Shown here: positions 36,379-44,501 of the stretch, one piece after another | Numbering within the stretch: position 1 is the stretch's first letter | Layout: every line of letters starts with the position of its first letter | DNA from: Streptomyces bauhiniae | GTDB lineage: Bacteria; Actinomycetota; Actinomycetes; Streptomycetales; Streptomycetaceae | DNA length: 64,000 bases | Reading direction: 5' to 3' | NCBI RefSeq assembly: GCF_004784475.1 | Contig: NZ_SRRT01000001.1 | Span: forward strand, 620,001-684,000 | Translations under genes and position numbers: made by a program | Notes under the pieces: generated by a model | Told to the model about the DNA's origin: nothing | What the model saw: the letters and a program-made list of their open reading frames with translations, nothing else | Databases searched by the model: none

Positions 36379-37785
36379 ATGAGCCAGACCCCGGACAGCG
36401 CCGTCCACGCGTACATCGAACGACACCGCGCCGCCTTCCTCGACGACCTCGCCGCGTGGCTGCGCATCCCGTCCGTGTCCGCCCAGCCGGAGCACGCCCC
36501 CGATGTCCGCCGCAGCGCCGACTGGCTCGCCGCGAAACTGACCGCGACCGGCTTCCCGGTGGCCGAGGTCTGGCCCACCGCCGGCGCCCCGGCCGTCTAC
36601 GCCGAATGGCCCTCGGACGACCCCGGGGCCCCCACCGTGCTGGTCTACGGCCACCACGACGTCCAGCCCGCCGCCCGCGAGGACGGCTGGGACACCGACC
36701 CCTTCGAGCCCGTCGTCCGCGGGAACCGCCTCCACGCGCGCGGGGCCGCCGACGACAAGGGCCAGGTGTTCTTCCACACACTCGGCGTCCGCGCCCACCT
36801 CGCCGCGACCGGCCGTACCGCCCCGGCCGTCCACCTCAAGCTGCTGATCGAGGGCGAGGAGGAGTCCGGCTCCCCGAACTTCCGCGCCCTGGTCGAGGAG
36901 CACGCCGGCCGGCTCGCCGCCGACGCCGTGATCGTCTCCGACACCGGCATGTGGTCCGAGGACACCCCCACGGTGTGCACCGGCATGCGCGGCCTCGCCG
37001 AGTGCGAGATCCGGCTGTACGGCCCCGACCAGGACATCCACTCCGGCTCCTTCGGCGGCGCCGTGCCCAACCCGGCCACCGCCGCCGCCCGCCTGGTCGG
37101 CGCCCTGCACGACGAGCACGGGCGCGTGGCCGTCCCCGGCTTCTACGACGGCGTCGTGGAGCTGACCGGGCAAGAGCGCGCCCTGTTCGCCGAGCTGCCC
37201 TTCGACGAAGCCGAGTGGCTGCGCACCGCCAAGTCGCACGCGGCGCACGGCGAGGCCGGGTACAGCACCCTGGAGCGCATCTGGGCCCGCCCGACCGCCG
37301 AGGTCAACGGCATCGGCGGCGGCTACCAGGGCGCCGGCAGCAAGACGATCATCCCCTCCTCGGCCGTGGTGAAGCTGTCCTTCCGGCTGGTCGCCGGGCA
37401 GGACCTCGGCGCCGTCGAGAAGGCCGTGCAGGACTGGGCCGAGCGGCAGGCGCCCGCCGGAATCCGGCTGGAGACCGACTTCAGCCCGGGCACGCGCCCG
37501 TGCCTCACCCCGCTCGACCACCCCGCGCTGCAGTCCGTCGCCCGCGCGATGGGCCGGGCCTTCGGCAAGCCGGTGCGGTTCACCCGGGAAGGGGGCTCCG
37601 GCCCCGCCGCCGACCTCCAGGAGGTGCTCGGCGCCCCGGTCCTCTTCCTCGGCATCTCCGTCCCCTCCGACGGCTGGCACGCGCCCAACGAGAAGGTCGA
37701 GCTGGACCTGCTCTTCAAGGGCGTCGAGACCAGCGCCCACCTGTGGAGCGACCTCGCCGAGAACTGGCGCCCCGCACCCCGCTGA
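36379..37785 (+). CDS. M20 family dipeptidase
   Basis: 468 aa. M20 metallopeptidase motifs: YGHHDVQPA, GAADDKGQ, LLIEGEEESGSPNF and GWHAPNEKV near the C-terminus, the ligands of the two-zinc centre (His, Asp, Glu, His). Cytoplasmic, no signal peptide. Dipeptidases of this group hydrolyse a range of short peptides; specificity is not predictable. ATG 36379 is 10 bp after the adnB stop; TAGGCT seven nt upstream suggests a leaderless start of its own. Confidence 0.92.
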   Translation: MSQTPDSAVHAYIERHRAAFLDDLAAWLRIPSVSAQPEHAPDVRRSADWLAAKLTATGFPVAEVWPTAGAPAVYAEWPSDDPGAPTVLVYGHHDVQPAAREDGWDTDPFEPVVRGNRLHARGAADDKGQVFFHTLGVRAHLAATGRTAPAVHLKLLIEGEEESGSPNFRALVEEHAGRLAADAVIVSDTGMWSEDTPTVCTGMRGLAECEIRLYGPDQDIHSGSFGGAVPNPATAAARLVGALHDEHGRVAVPGFYDGVVELTGQERALFAELPFDEAEWLRTAKSHAAHGEAGYSTLERIWARPTAEVNGIGGGYQGAGSKTIIPSSAVVKLSFRLVAGQDLGAVEKAVQDWAERQAPAGIRLETDFSPGTRPCLTPLDHPALQSVARAMGRAFGKPVRFTREGGSGPAADLQEVLGAPVLFLGISVPSDGWHAPNEKVELDLLFKGVETSAHLWSDLAENWRPAPR

Positions 37786-37936
37786 ACAGCCGCCGTTCGG
37801 GAACGGCACCGCGCGCCGGGCACACTGGAAGGACCGCCCGGCCCGGCCGCCCCCGCCCGGCCGCGGTGCCCCTGATCCGTGTCCCACCGAACCGCCCGTT
37901 GAACCGACCGTTCCATTGGGGGAGTTGGAAGCACCA

Positions 37937-38881
37937 GTGACCACCCGGACCGACCACACCGCTGACCGACCCATCTCGCTCACCGCCCCGAGCGGCATCG
38001 ACCGAGCCGCCCACCACCGGCTCGACGAAGCCTGGCTCGCGGCGGCGTGGAGCCACCCCACGACCCGCTGCTTCGTGGTCTCCGGCGGCCAGGTGCTCAT
38101 CGACGAGACGCCCGACGGGCGCACCGAACTCGTCATGACCCCCTCCTTCGAGGCCCCTCTCACCGAGGCGCACCGCTACTTCCTGGGCGAGGACGAGGAC
38201 GGCGTCAGCTACTTCGCGCTCCAGAAGGACTCCCTGCCCGGCCGCATCGACCAGTCCGCACGCCCCGCCGGGCTGCGCGAGGCGGGCCTGCTGCTCTCCC
38301 CGCGCGACGCCGGGCTGATGGTGCACGCGGTCGGCCTGGAGAACTGGCAGCGCACCCACCGCTTCTGCTCCCGCTGCGGCGAGCGCACCGTCATCGCCGC
38401 CGCCGGGCACATCCGGCGCTGCCCGGCCTGCGGCGCCGAGCACTACCCGCGCACCGACCCGGCGGTGATCATGGCGGTCACCGACGGCCAGGACCGCATC
38501 CTGCTCGGCCGCCAGGTGCACTGGCCCGAGGGCCGCTTCTCCACGCTGGCCGGCTTCGTCGAGCCCGGCGAGTCCATCGAGCAGTCGGTGCGCCGCGAGG
38601 TCTTCGAGGAGGCGGGCATCACGGTCGGCGAGGTCGAGTACGTCGCCAGCCAGCCCTGGCCGTTCCCGTCCAGCCTGATGCTGGGCTTCTTCGCGCACGC
38701 CACCTCCACCGAGATCGACGCCGACGGCGAGGAGATCGAGGAGGCCCGCTGGTTCTCCCGCGACGAGCTGGGCGCGGCCTTCGAGTCCGGCGAGGTGCTG
38801 CCGCCCTACGGCATCTCCATCGCCGCCCGGCTGATCGAGATGTGGTACGGCAAGCCGCTGCCGACCCGGAGCGCCTTCTAG
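37937..38881 (+). CDS. nudC: NAD(+)/NADH pyrophosphatase NudC (Nudix)
   Basis: 314 aa. Zinc ribbon FCSRCGERT..RRCPACGAEHYPR (four Cys), Nudix box GFVEPGESIEQSVRREVFEE (GX5EX7REUXEEXGU pattern) and the SQPWPFPSSLM motif, which is specific for the NADH pyrophosphatase branch. NudC hydrolyses NAD(H) to NMN(H) and AMP and can decap NAD-capped RNA in some bacteria. Start GTG 37937 (GGAAG upstream). It is separated from the dipeptidase by 151 bp and ends in a strong hairpin. Confidence 0.93.
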   Translation: MTTRTDHTADRPISLTAPSGIDRAAHHRLDEAWLAAAWSHPTTRCFVVSGGQVLIDETPDGRTELVMTPSFEAPLTEAHRYFLGEDEDGVSYFALQKDSLPGRIDQSARPAGLREAGLLLSPRDAGLMVHAVGLENWQRTHRFCSRCGERTVIAAAGHIRRCPACGAEHYPRTDPAVIMAVTDGQDRILLGRQVHWPEGRFSTLAGFVEPGESIEQSVRREVFEEAGITVGEVEYVASQPWPFPSSLMLGFFAHATSTEIDADGEEIEEARWFSRDELGAAFESGEVLPPYGISIAARLIEMWYGKPLPTRSAF

Positions 38882-38900
38882 AGGCTTTCCGGACATGGGA

Positions 38901-38935
38901 AACCCCGGCCGCCCTGTGCACGGGCGGCCGGGGTT
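38901..38935. terminator. Bidirectional terminator between nudC and mycoredoxin gene
   Basis: AACCCCGGCCGCCC at 38901-38914 pairs perfectly with GGGCGGCCGGGGTT at 38922-38935 (14 bp, 7-nt loop) between convergent genes. Confidence 0.85.
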
Positions 38936-38950
38936 CTCGTAGTTCTGGGG

Positions 38951-39208
38951 TCAGGCGCCGAGCGCCTGCTTCACCTGGGCGAGGCTCGGGTTGGTCATGA
39001 CGACCTCGGAGCCACCCCCGGCGGGCACGACGCGCACGGTCGGCACCGTCTGGTTGCCGTCGTTCGCCTTCTCCACGAACGCGGCGGACTCCGGGTCGTG
39101 CTCGATGTTGATCTCGGTGAAGGGGATGCCCTCCCGGTCGAGCTGGCCCTTCAGCCGGCGGCAGTAACCGCACCAAGTCGTGCTGTACATCGTCACAGTG
39201 CCCTGCAT
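38951..39208 (-). CDS. Mycoredoxin (glutaredoxin-like)
   Basis: 85 aa. Thioredoxin-fold protein with WCGYC at the N-terminus (MYSTTWCGYCRRLK), TVPTVRVV (cis-Pro loop) and no extra domains. Actinobacteria lacking glutathione use such mycoredoxins to reduce mycothiol mixed disulphides (Mrx1 type), which fits. ATG 39208. Its promoter region is shared with divergent uvrD2. Confidence 0.9.
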   Translation of the reverse strand: MQGTVTMYSTTWCGYCRRLKGQLDREGIPFTEINIEHDPESAAFVEKANDGNQTVPTVRVVPAGGGSEVVMTNPSLAQVKQALGA

Positions 39209-39404
39209 GTCTCGCGCTCCTCAGGCGGCCGGGGGGTACGTCTACGTCGTGCACTGGGCCAACGCGGGAGACCCGACGTGCATTCCCCCGCATGTGATGC
39301 CCGCCGCACCGGCCGCTGTGACACCCGCCGCATTAAAACGACTATCGGGCCCCGCCTGTGGACAACCGACGCGACGGTCCCGGCCGACCTGGCAGCATGG
39401 CCAT

Positions 39405-41630
39405 GTGACAGCAGCAACGCCCTCCCCTCTCTTCCCGCGGACCCCGGACTCGGCCGACGCGGTGCTCGAAGGGCTCGACCCCGAGCAGCGCGAGGTCGCC
39501 ACCGCCCTGCACGGGCCGGTGTGCGTCCTGGCCGGAGCGGGCACGGGCAAGACCCGCGCGATCACCCACCGCATCGCGTACGGGGTGCGCTCGGGCCTGC
39601 TGACGCCCTCCAGCGTGCTCGCCGTCACCTTCACCAACCGGGCCGCGGGCGAGATGCGCGGCCGGCTCCGCCAGCTCGGCGCCCAGGGCGTGCAGGCCCG
39701 CACCTTCCACTCCGCAGCCCTCCGCCAGCTCCAGTACTTCTGGCCGAAAGCGATCGGCGGCGGGCTGCCCCGGCTGGTCGACCGCAAGATCCAGTTGGTC
39801 GCCGACGCGGCCGCCGCCTGCGGCCTCCGCCTGGACCGGGGCGAGCTGCGGGACGCCACCGCCGAGATCGAGTGGTGCAAGGTCACCCAGACCGTCCCCG
39901 CCGACTATCCGTACGCGGCCGTGAAGGCGGGCCGCGAGACCCCGCGCGACCCGGCCGAGATCTCCCACCTCTACGCGGCCTACGAGAACCTCAAGCGCGA
40001 CCGCGCCGTCATCGACTTCGAGGACGTGCTGCTGCTCACCGTCGCCGTCCTCCAGGACCGCCAGGACATCGCCGACCAGGTACGCGCCCAGTACCAGCAC
40101 TTCGTGGTGGACGAGTACCAGGACGTCAGCCCGCTCCAGCAGCGGCTGCTCGAACTCTGGCTCGGCGACCGCGACAGCCTGTGCGTCGTGGGCGATGCCA
40201 GCCAGACCATCTACTCGTTCACGGGAGCAACCCCCGACCATCTCCTCGACTTCCGGCTCCGTCACCCCGGCGCCACCGTGGTCAAGCTGGTCCGGGACTA
40301 CCGCTCCACCCCCCAGGTGGTCCGCCTGGCCAACGGCCTGCTCGCCCAGGCCCACGGCCGCGCCGCCGACCACCGGCTGGAACTGGTCTCCCAGCGCGCC
40401 CAGGGCCCCGAACCCGTCTACACCGAGTACACCGACGAGCCCGCCGAGGCCGAGGGCGCCGCCCGCCGCATCCGCGAGCTGATCGCCGCCGGGACCCCGG
40501 CCGCCGAGATCGCCGTCCTGTTCCGCACCAACTCGCAGTCCGAGACGTACGAACAGGCACTCGCCGACGCCGGCGTCCCCTACCAGTTGCGCGGTGCGGA
40601 GCGCTTCTTCGACCGGCCCGAGGTGCGCAAGGCGGGTGTCGCCCTGCGTGCCGCCGCCCGCTTCGGCGGCAACGACTCGCTGCTGGACGAGGCGGTCGAC
40701 CTGCCCTCCCAGGTCCGCGCGGTGCTCTCCGGCGAGGGCTGGAGCAGCGAACCCCCGGCCGGATCCGGCGCCGTCCGCGAACGCTGGGAGTCGCTGGCCG
40801 CGCTGGTCGCCCTCGCCCACGACTTCGCCGCCGCCCATCCGGGGGCCACCCTGAGCGACCTGGTCGCGGAACTGGACGAACGGGCGTCTGCCCAGCACGC
40901 CCCGACCGTCCAGGGCGTCACCCTCGCCTCGCTGCACGCGGCCAAGGGCCTGGAGTGGGACGCCGTCTTCCTGGTCGGCGTCGCCGAGGGCATGCTGCCG
41001 ATCACCTACGCCAAGACCGACGAACAGATCGAGGAGGAGCGCCGCCTCCTCTACGTCGGCGTCACCCGCGCGCGGGAACGGCTCCACCTCTCCTGGTCCC
41101 TCGCCCGCTCGCCCGGCGGCCGGGCGGGCCGCAAACCGAGCCGCTTCCTCGACGGACTGCGCCCCGGCTCCACCGCCACCGTGGGCCGCGCGGCGACCGG
41201 CACCGGCGGCGTCGAGCGCGGCACCCTCGGCGGCCTGCCGGCCGCCCCCCGGCGCGCCCAGCGCTCCCCGGCCCGCTGCCGGGTCTGCGGGCGCACCCTC
41301 ACCGACGCCGGCGAGATGAAACTGATGCGCTGCGAGGACTGCCCCTCCGACATGGACGAGGGCCTGTACGAGCGGCTGCGGGAGTGGCGGGCGGTGGAGG
41401 CGGGACAGAGCGGACAGCCGGACTTCTGCGTCTTCACCGACCGCACCCTGATGGCCATCGCCGAGACCCGCCCCGACTGCGCGGCCGAACTCTCCCGCAT
41501 CCCCGGCGTCCTGGACCGCAAGCTGCGCCGCTACGGCACCGACGTACTGGCCATCTGCGCAGGCCAGGAGGTCGGAACCGACCCCGCGAACGCGGCTGGG
41601 ACCACTGATCGGAACTCGTCGCAAAAATAG
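39405..41630 (+). CDS. uvrD2: UvrD2-type superfamily I DNA helicase
   Basis: 741 aa. Motor motifs GAGTGKTRAIT, VVDEYQDVSPLQ, YRSTPQVVRLAN, HAAKGLEWDAVFLVG and LLYVGVTRARERLHLS. The C-terminal portion has a four-cysteine module (CRVCGRTL ... CEDCP) and an HRDC-like domain, the arrangement of mycobacterial UvrD2. UvrD2 unwinds DNA 3'-5' in repair. GTG 39405 (VTAATPSPLFPRTPDS) is chosen; the frame runs further upstream without a ribosome site. Its last codons form part of the wblC promoter. Confidence 0.92.
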   Translation: MTAATPSPLFPRTPDSADAVLEGLDPEQREVATALHGPVCVLAGAGTGKTRAITHRIAYGVRSGLLTPSSVLAVTFTNRAAGEMRGRLRQLGAQGVQARTFHSAALRQLQYFWPKAIGGGLPRLVDRKIQLVADAAAACGLRLDRGELRDATAEIEWCKVTQTVPADYPYAAVKAGRETPRDPAEISHLYAAYENLKRDRAVIDFEDVLLLTVAVLQDRQDIADQVRAQYQHFVVDEYQDVSPLQQRLLELWLGDRDSLCVVGDASQTIYSFTGATPDHLLDFRLRHPGATVVKLVRDYRSTPQVVRLANGLLAQAHGRAADHRLELVSQRAQGPEPVYTEYTDEPAEAEGAARRIRELIAAGTPAAEIAVLFRTNSQSETYEQALADAGVPYQLRGAERFFDRPEVRKAGVALRAAARFGGNDSLLDEAVDLPSQVRAVLSGEGWSSEPPAGSGAVRERWESLAALVALAHDFAAAHPGATLSDLVAELDERASAQHAPTVQGVTLASLHAAKGLEWDAVFLVGVAEGMLPITYAKTDEQIEEERRLLYVGVTRARERLHLSWSLARSPGGRAGRKPSRFLDGLRPGSTATVGRAATGTGGVERGTLGGLPAAPRRAQRSPARCRVCGRTLTDAGEMKLMRCEDCPSDMDEGLYERLREWRAVEAGQSGQPDFCVFTDRTLMAIAETRPDCAAELSRIPGVLDRKLRRYGTDVLAICAGQEVGTDPANAAGTTDRNSSQK

Positions 41631-41661
41631 TTTGCGCCCGCGCCAGGAATCCCCATAGGTT
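41623..41661 (+). promoter_or_regulatory. wblC promoter with AT-rich WblC-binding element
   Basis: AAAAATAG (41623-41630) lies 2 bp upstream of TTGCGC (-35, 41632-41637), then an 18-nt spacer and TAGGTT (-10, 41656-41661). WhiB7/WblC-activated promoters are known to carry an AT-rich motif just upstream of the -35, so this fits autoregulation. The AT element is made of the last codons and the stop of uvrD2. Confidence 0.7.
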
Positions 41662-41770
41662 CTAGGCACGGAAACGGCGGCCTTCTCGAAGGCTGTGAAT
41701 CCGTGCTGTACTTCTATATCCGCGGACCGATTCACACCGGTCCCCAAGACGCCGAGAGGAGGCGAGCCCA

Positions 41771-42091
41771 ATGATCAGCATCGAGACCATCATCACCAGC
41801 CCGGTCAAACTGACCGATCGTCCGGCCGTCTCCCTGTGCATGCTCGGCGCGCCCTCCCAGGGCACCGGTCTGTCCGGCATCCGTGCCGCCCGTCCGGCCT
41901 CCTCGCTGCTCTCCGTGGACCTCCCTGTCCGCGAGCGCAATGAGCGACCGACCAAGGCACTGGCAGCGGTAGAGGCACAGGCGCAGGGCGCCTATGCCTT
42001 CGCGGCGGCCGGTGCCGGATTCCGCAAGCAGACGCAGCACCACCAGATGTGGGCCTTCCGTGGGCCAGAACCCTGGAGTGATCCAGCCTGA
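41771..42091 (+). CDS. wblC upstream leader ORF, 106 aa
   Basis: ATG at 41771 with a strong site (GAGAGGAGGCGAGCCCA). It starts MISIETIITSPVKLTDRPAV and ends GPEPWSDPA. Leader ORFs of this kind precede whiB7/wblC in actinobacteria and control it: translation stalling by ribosome-targeting antibiotics changes whether transcription terminates downstream. The stop codon (42089-42091) lies in the 5' arm of a hairpin (CCTGATC/GATCAGG, 42087-42103). It is unlikely to have another function. Confidence 0.8.
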   Translation: MISIETIITSPVKLTDRPAVSLCMLGAPSQGTGLSGIRAARPASSLLSVDLPVRERNERPTKALAAVEAQAQGAYAFAAAGAGFRKQTQHHQMWAFRGPEPWSDPA

Positions 42092-42114
42092 TCGCCGATC
42101 AGGCAGGCGCCTTC

Positions 42115-42157
42115 AGGGCCGCGGAACCCCATCCGGGAACCGCGGCCCTTCTGTTTT
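42115..42157 (+). terminator. Intrinsic terminator in the wblC leader (attenuator)
   Basis: AGGGCCGCGG (42115-42124) and CCGCGGCCCT (42140-42149) form a perfect 10-bp stem followed by TCTGTTTT. It is one of the few hairpins in the window with a true U-tract, and it lies between the leader ORF stop and the wblC start, as expected for antibiotic-responsive attenuation. Confidence 0.8.
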
Positions 42158-42267
42158 CCCCGAACAGGGAGAACACCCCGAAGACGCCTCGGGACAACAA
42201 AAGAGAACCCGGTACCCAGCCGACACCCGGTCCACCGACCGGAACGACCAGACGAGGAAAACACCCC

Positions 42268-42636
42268 GTGCAACTCGAAGCGCACGCCCCGTCAGTACCG
42301 CCTTCACAAGCGATCACCCAGCTCGGCTCCACGGAGGACCCCGCCTTGCTCCCCCTCACCGCGCTCACCGCGCTCGACGACGCCATCGAGAACCTCGGCG
42401 TGCCCGTCCCCTGCCGTTCCTACGACCCGGAGGTCTTCTTCGCCGAGTCGCCGGCCGATGTCGAGTACGCCAAGTCGCTCTGCCGCACCTGCCCGCTGGT
42501 CGAGGCATGCCTCGCCGGGGCCAAGGAGCGCCGGGAGCCCTGGGGCGTCTGGGGCGGGGAGCTGTTCGTCCAGGGCGTCGTCGTCGCCCGGAAGCGGCCG
42601 CGTGGCCGCCCGCGCAAGAACCCGGTCACGGCATGA
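42268..42636 (+). CDS. wblC: WhiB-family regulator WblC (WhiB7 homologue)
   Basis: 122 aa. Iron-sulfur cysteines in PCRSYDP, LCRTC and EACL, the GVWGGE turn and a C-terminal AT-hook RGRPRKN, the combination that defines WhiB7/WblC. It activates antibiotic-resistance genes with the primary sigma factor. GTG 42268 with a GAGGAAAA site. Expression should require readthrough of the leader terminator. A small gene overlaps its stop (ATGA). Confidence 0.95.
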   Translation: MQLEAHAPSVPPSQAITQLGSTEDPALLPLTALTALDDAIENLGVPVPCRSYDPEVFFAESPADVEYAKSLCRTCPLVEACLAGAKERREPWGVWGGELFVQGVVVARKRPRGRPRKNPVTA

Positions 42637-42974
42637 ACGTCGCACGCATGCACCCCGCAGGAACGATCGACCGCCCCCTCACGCACGACCCCAAGAAGCA
42701 GGCCCCGATGAAGCCGTCCACCAGCGAGCCCACCGGCTCGGCGACCCCAGACCTCGACAACCGCGGCGTGACAGGCTCGCGCCAGACGAACAGGACCCGC
42801 GAAATGCAACTCATCCCAGAAGCCCTGGCCCGTGCGCATATGCACGAGCGCCTGCACGACGCCCAGCGGGAGCGCCGGGCCATGAGCCTGGCCACCGCCC
42901 GGCGGATGCAGCGCCGGGCGGAGCGCGCCTCCCTGCGTGCCCGCCGTGCGCTCGCCGCCGCCGTCATGCAGTAG
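42633..42974 (+). CDS. Basic hypothetical protein downstream of wblC
   Basis: 113 aa from the ATG at 42633, which overlaps the wblC stop; ATG 42708 is another possible start (88 aa). The C-terminal half is very basic and helical: EALARAHMHERLHDAQRERR, then RRMQRRAERASLRARR. I recognise a similar conserved gene downstream of wblC in other Streptomyces but not its function. It may bind nucleic acid or ribosomes, which is inference from charge only. Confidence 0.65.
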   Translation: MNVARMHPAGTIDRPLTHDPKKQAPMKPSTSEPTGSATPDLDNRGVTGSRQTNRTREMQLIPEALARAHMHERLHDAQRERRAMSLATARRMQRRAERASLRARRALAAAVMQ

Positions 42975-43009
42975 GCGCCGCCTTCGACGCGCACTGAGCG
43001 CACCCACCC

Positions 43010-43045
43010 TCGGGGGCCGGTCCGGCCGAACGGACCGGCCCCCGA
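43010..43045. terminator. Bidirectional hairpin between convergent genes
   Basis: TCGGGGGCCGGTCCG (43010-43024) pairs with CGGACCGGCCCCCGA (43031-43045), a 15-bp perfect stem with a 6-nt loop, lying between the wblC-downstream gene and the ABC1 kinase gene. Confidence 0.85.
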
Positions 43046-43064
43046 GGCATGTCCGCCGCCTGGC

Positions 43065-44501
43065 CTACGCCTCCGCGGCGCGCACCTCCGGCAGGCCCTC
43101 CTCCGTTTCCTCCGCTTCCTCGGACTCCAGCCCCTCGGTCTCCAGCGATTCCGCGTCCAACGGTTCCGCGTCCGGGCCGAACCCCGGCAGCCACTCCTCC
43201 AGCTCCTCCCGGAGCCGCACCGTCGCGCCCAACTGGCACAGCACACCGATGGTGCTCAGCGTGACCCGGTGGATGAGCAGATAGGACGGCGGCAGATTGA
43301 GCTGCTTGCCGAGCTGGTACGCGGGGGAACGGGGGTCGGCCACCCGGGCCGCCTGGCCGCGCATCCACGACCGGGTGAAGGTGAAGGTGTCCACCTGCGC
43401 GGGCTCGATGATCGGCAGGAGGTAGTCGAGGACGGCGTCGGGGTCCAGGTCCATGGACTCCTTGATGAACCCCTCCTCGCAGAGCATCTCGTACACCGGC
43501 TCGGCGTCCCCGTCCAGCGTCATCCGCAGCGCCACCCCGATGGTCGGGGGAAGCCCGCCGGGGAGCCGGTCGACCGTGCCGAAGTCCAGCACGCCCAGCC
43601 GCCAGCCGTCCGCACCGTCGGGGCCCACCGGCAGCAGCCGGAAGTTGCCCGGATGCGGGTCGGCGTGCAGCAGGCCGGTGCGGGCCGGGCCGGAGAAGAG
43701 GAAGCGCGCCAGCAGTTGCCCGGCCCGGTCGCGCTGCTCCTCGGTGCCGCCGGAGATGATCTCCGACAGCGGGATGCCGTCGATCCATTCGGTCACCAGC
43801 ACCTGGTCGCACTGGTGCACCACCGCCGGGACCACCACGTCCGGGTCGTCCGCGAACTCCGCCGCGTGCGCGGCCTGCGCCTGCGCCTCCAGCTCGTAGT
43901 CCAGTTCCTCGGAGACCCGGTCCTTCAGCTCCGCGATCAGCGGCTTGATGTCCATGCCGGGGATCAGGGGGCCCAACAGGCGGGCGAACCGGCTCAGTTG
44001 ACCGAGGTCCGAGAGCAGTGCCTCACCGGCGCCCGGATACTGGACCTTGACCGCCACCTCCCGGCCGTCGTGCCACACCGCCCGGTGCACCTGGCCGATG
44101 GAAGCCGCCGCCGAGGGCTTGTCCTCGAACTCCAGGAACAGCTCCCGCCAGTCCTCACCCATCCGCTCCGCCAGCACGGCGTGCACCGTGCGGGTCGGCA
44201 TCGGGGGCGCCGCCTCCTGCAGCTTGGTCAGCGCGGCACGGTAGGGCCCGGCGACCTCCTCGGGGAGCGCGGACTCGAAGACGGACAGGGCCTGCCCGAA
44301 CTTCATCGCCCCGCCCTTCAGCTCGCCGAGGACCTTGAAGAGCTGCTCGGCCGTCCGCTGCTGAAGCTCCCGCCCCACCAGCTCGGCCGACTCGCCCACG
44401 ATCCGCTTGCCCAGCCCCCAGGTGGCCCGGCCGGCGAAGCCGAGCGGGAGCGCGGCGAGCTTCGCGGTCCGGGTGACCGCCTTCCGGGGAAGATCAGACA
44501 T
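43065..44501 (-). CDS. ABC1/UbiB family atypical kinase
   Basis: 478 aa. Hallmarks of the ABC1 (AarF/UbiB/COQ8) family: KFGQALS (KxGQ motif), [44 protein letters not shown] and [11 protein letters not shown]. These atypical kinases support isoprenoid quinone and lipid metabolism and may act as ATPases; the actinobacterial target is unknown. The C-terminal 40 residues are acidic and low-complexity ([20 protein letters not shown]). Its ATG overlaps the upstream ThiF-like gene by 8 bp. Confidence 0.9.
   Translation of the reverse strand: MSDLPRKAVTRTAKLAALPLGFAGRATWGLGKRIVGESAELVGRELQQRTAEQLFKVLGELKGGAMKFGQALSVFESALPEEVAGPYRAALTKLQEAAPPMPTRTVHAVLAERMGEDWRELFLEFEDKPSAAASIGQVHRAVWHDGREVAVKVQYPGAGEALLSDLGQLSRFARLLGPLIPGMDIKPLIAELKDRVSEELDYELEAQAQAAHAAEFADDPDVVVPAVVHQCDQVLVTEWIDGIPLSEIISGGTEEQRDRAGQLLARFLFSGPARTGLLHADPHPGNFRLLPVGPDGADGWRLGVLDFGTVDRLPGGLPPTIGVALRMTLDGDAEPVYEMLCEEGFIKESMDLDPDAVLDYLLPIIEPAQVDTFTFTRSWMRGQAARVADPRSPAYQLGKQLNLPPSYLLIHRVTLSTIGVLCQLGATVRLREELEEWLPGFGPDAEPLDAESLETEGLESEEAEETEEGLPEVRAAEA

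Noticed and set aside
29448..36578. A 2376-codon open frame on the minus strand opposite adnA and adnB
   Set aside because: It is an antisense shadow of the codon bias of two convincing helicase-nuclease genes; it has no protein motif and its composition is Val/Gly/Ala-rich without a domain.
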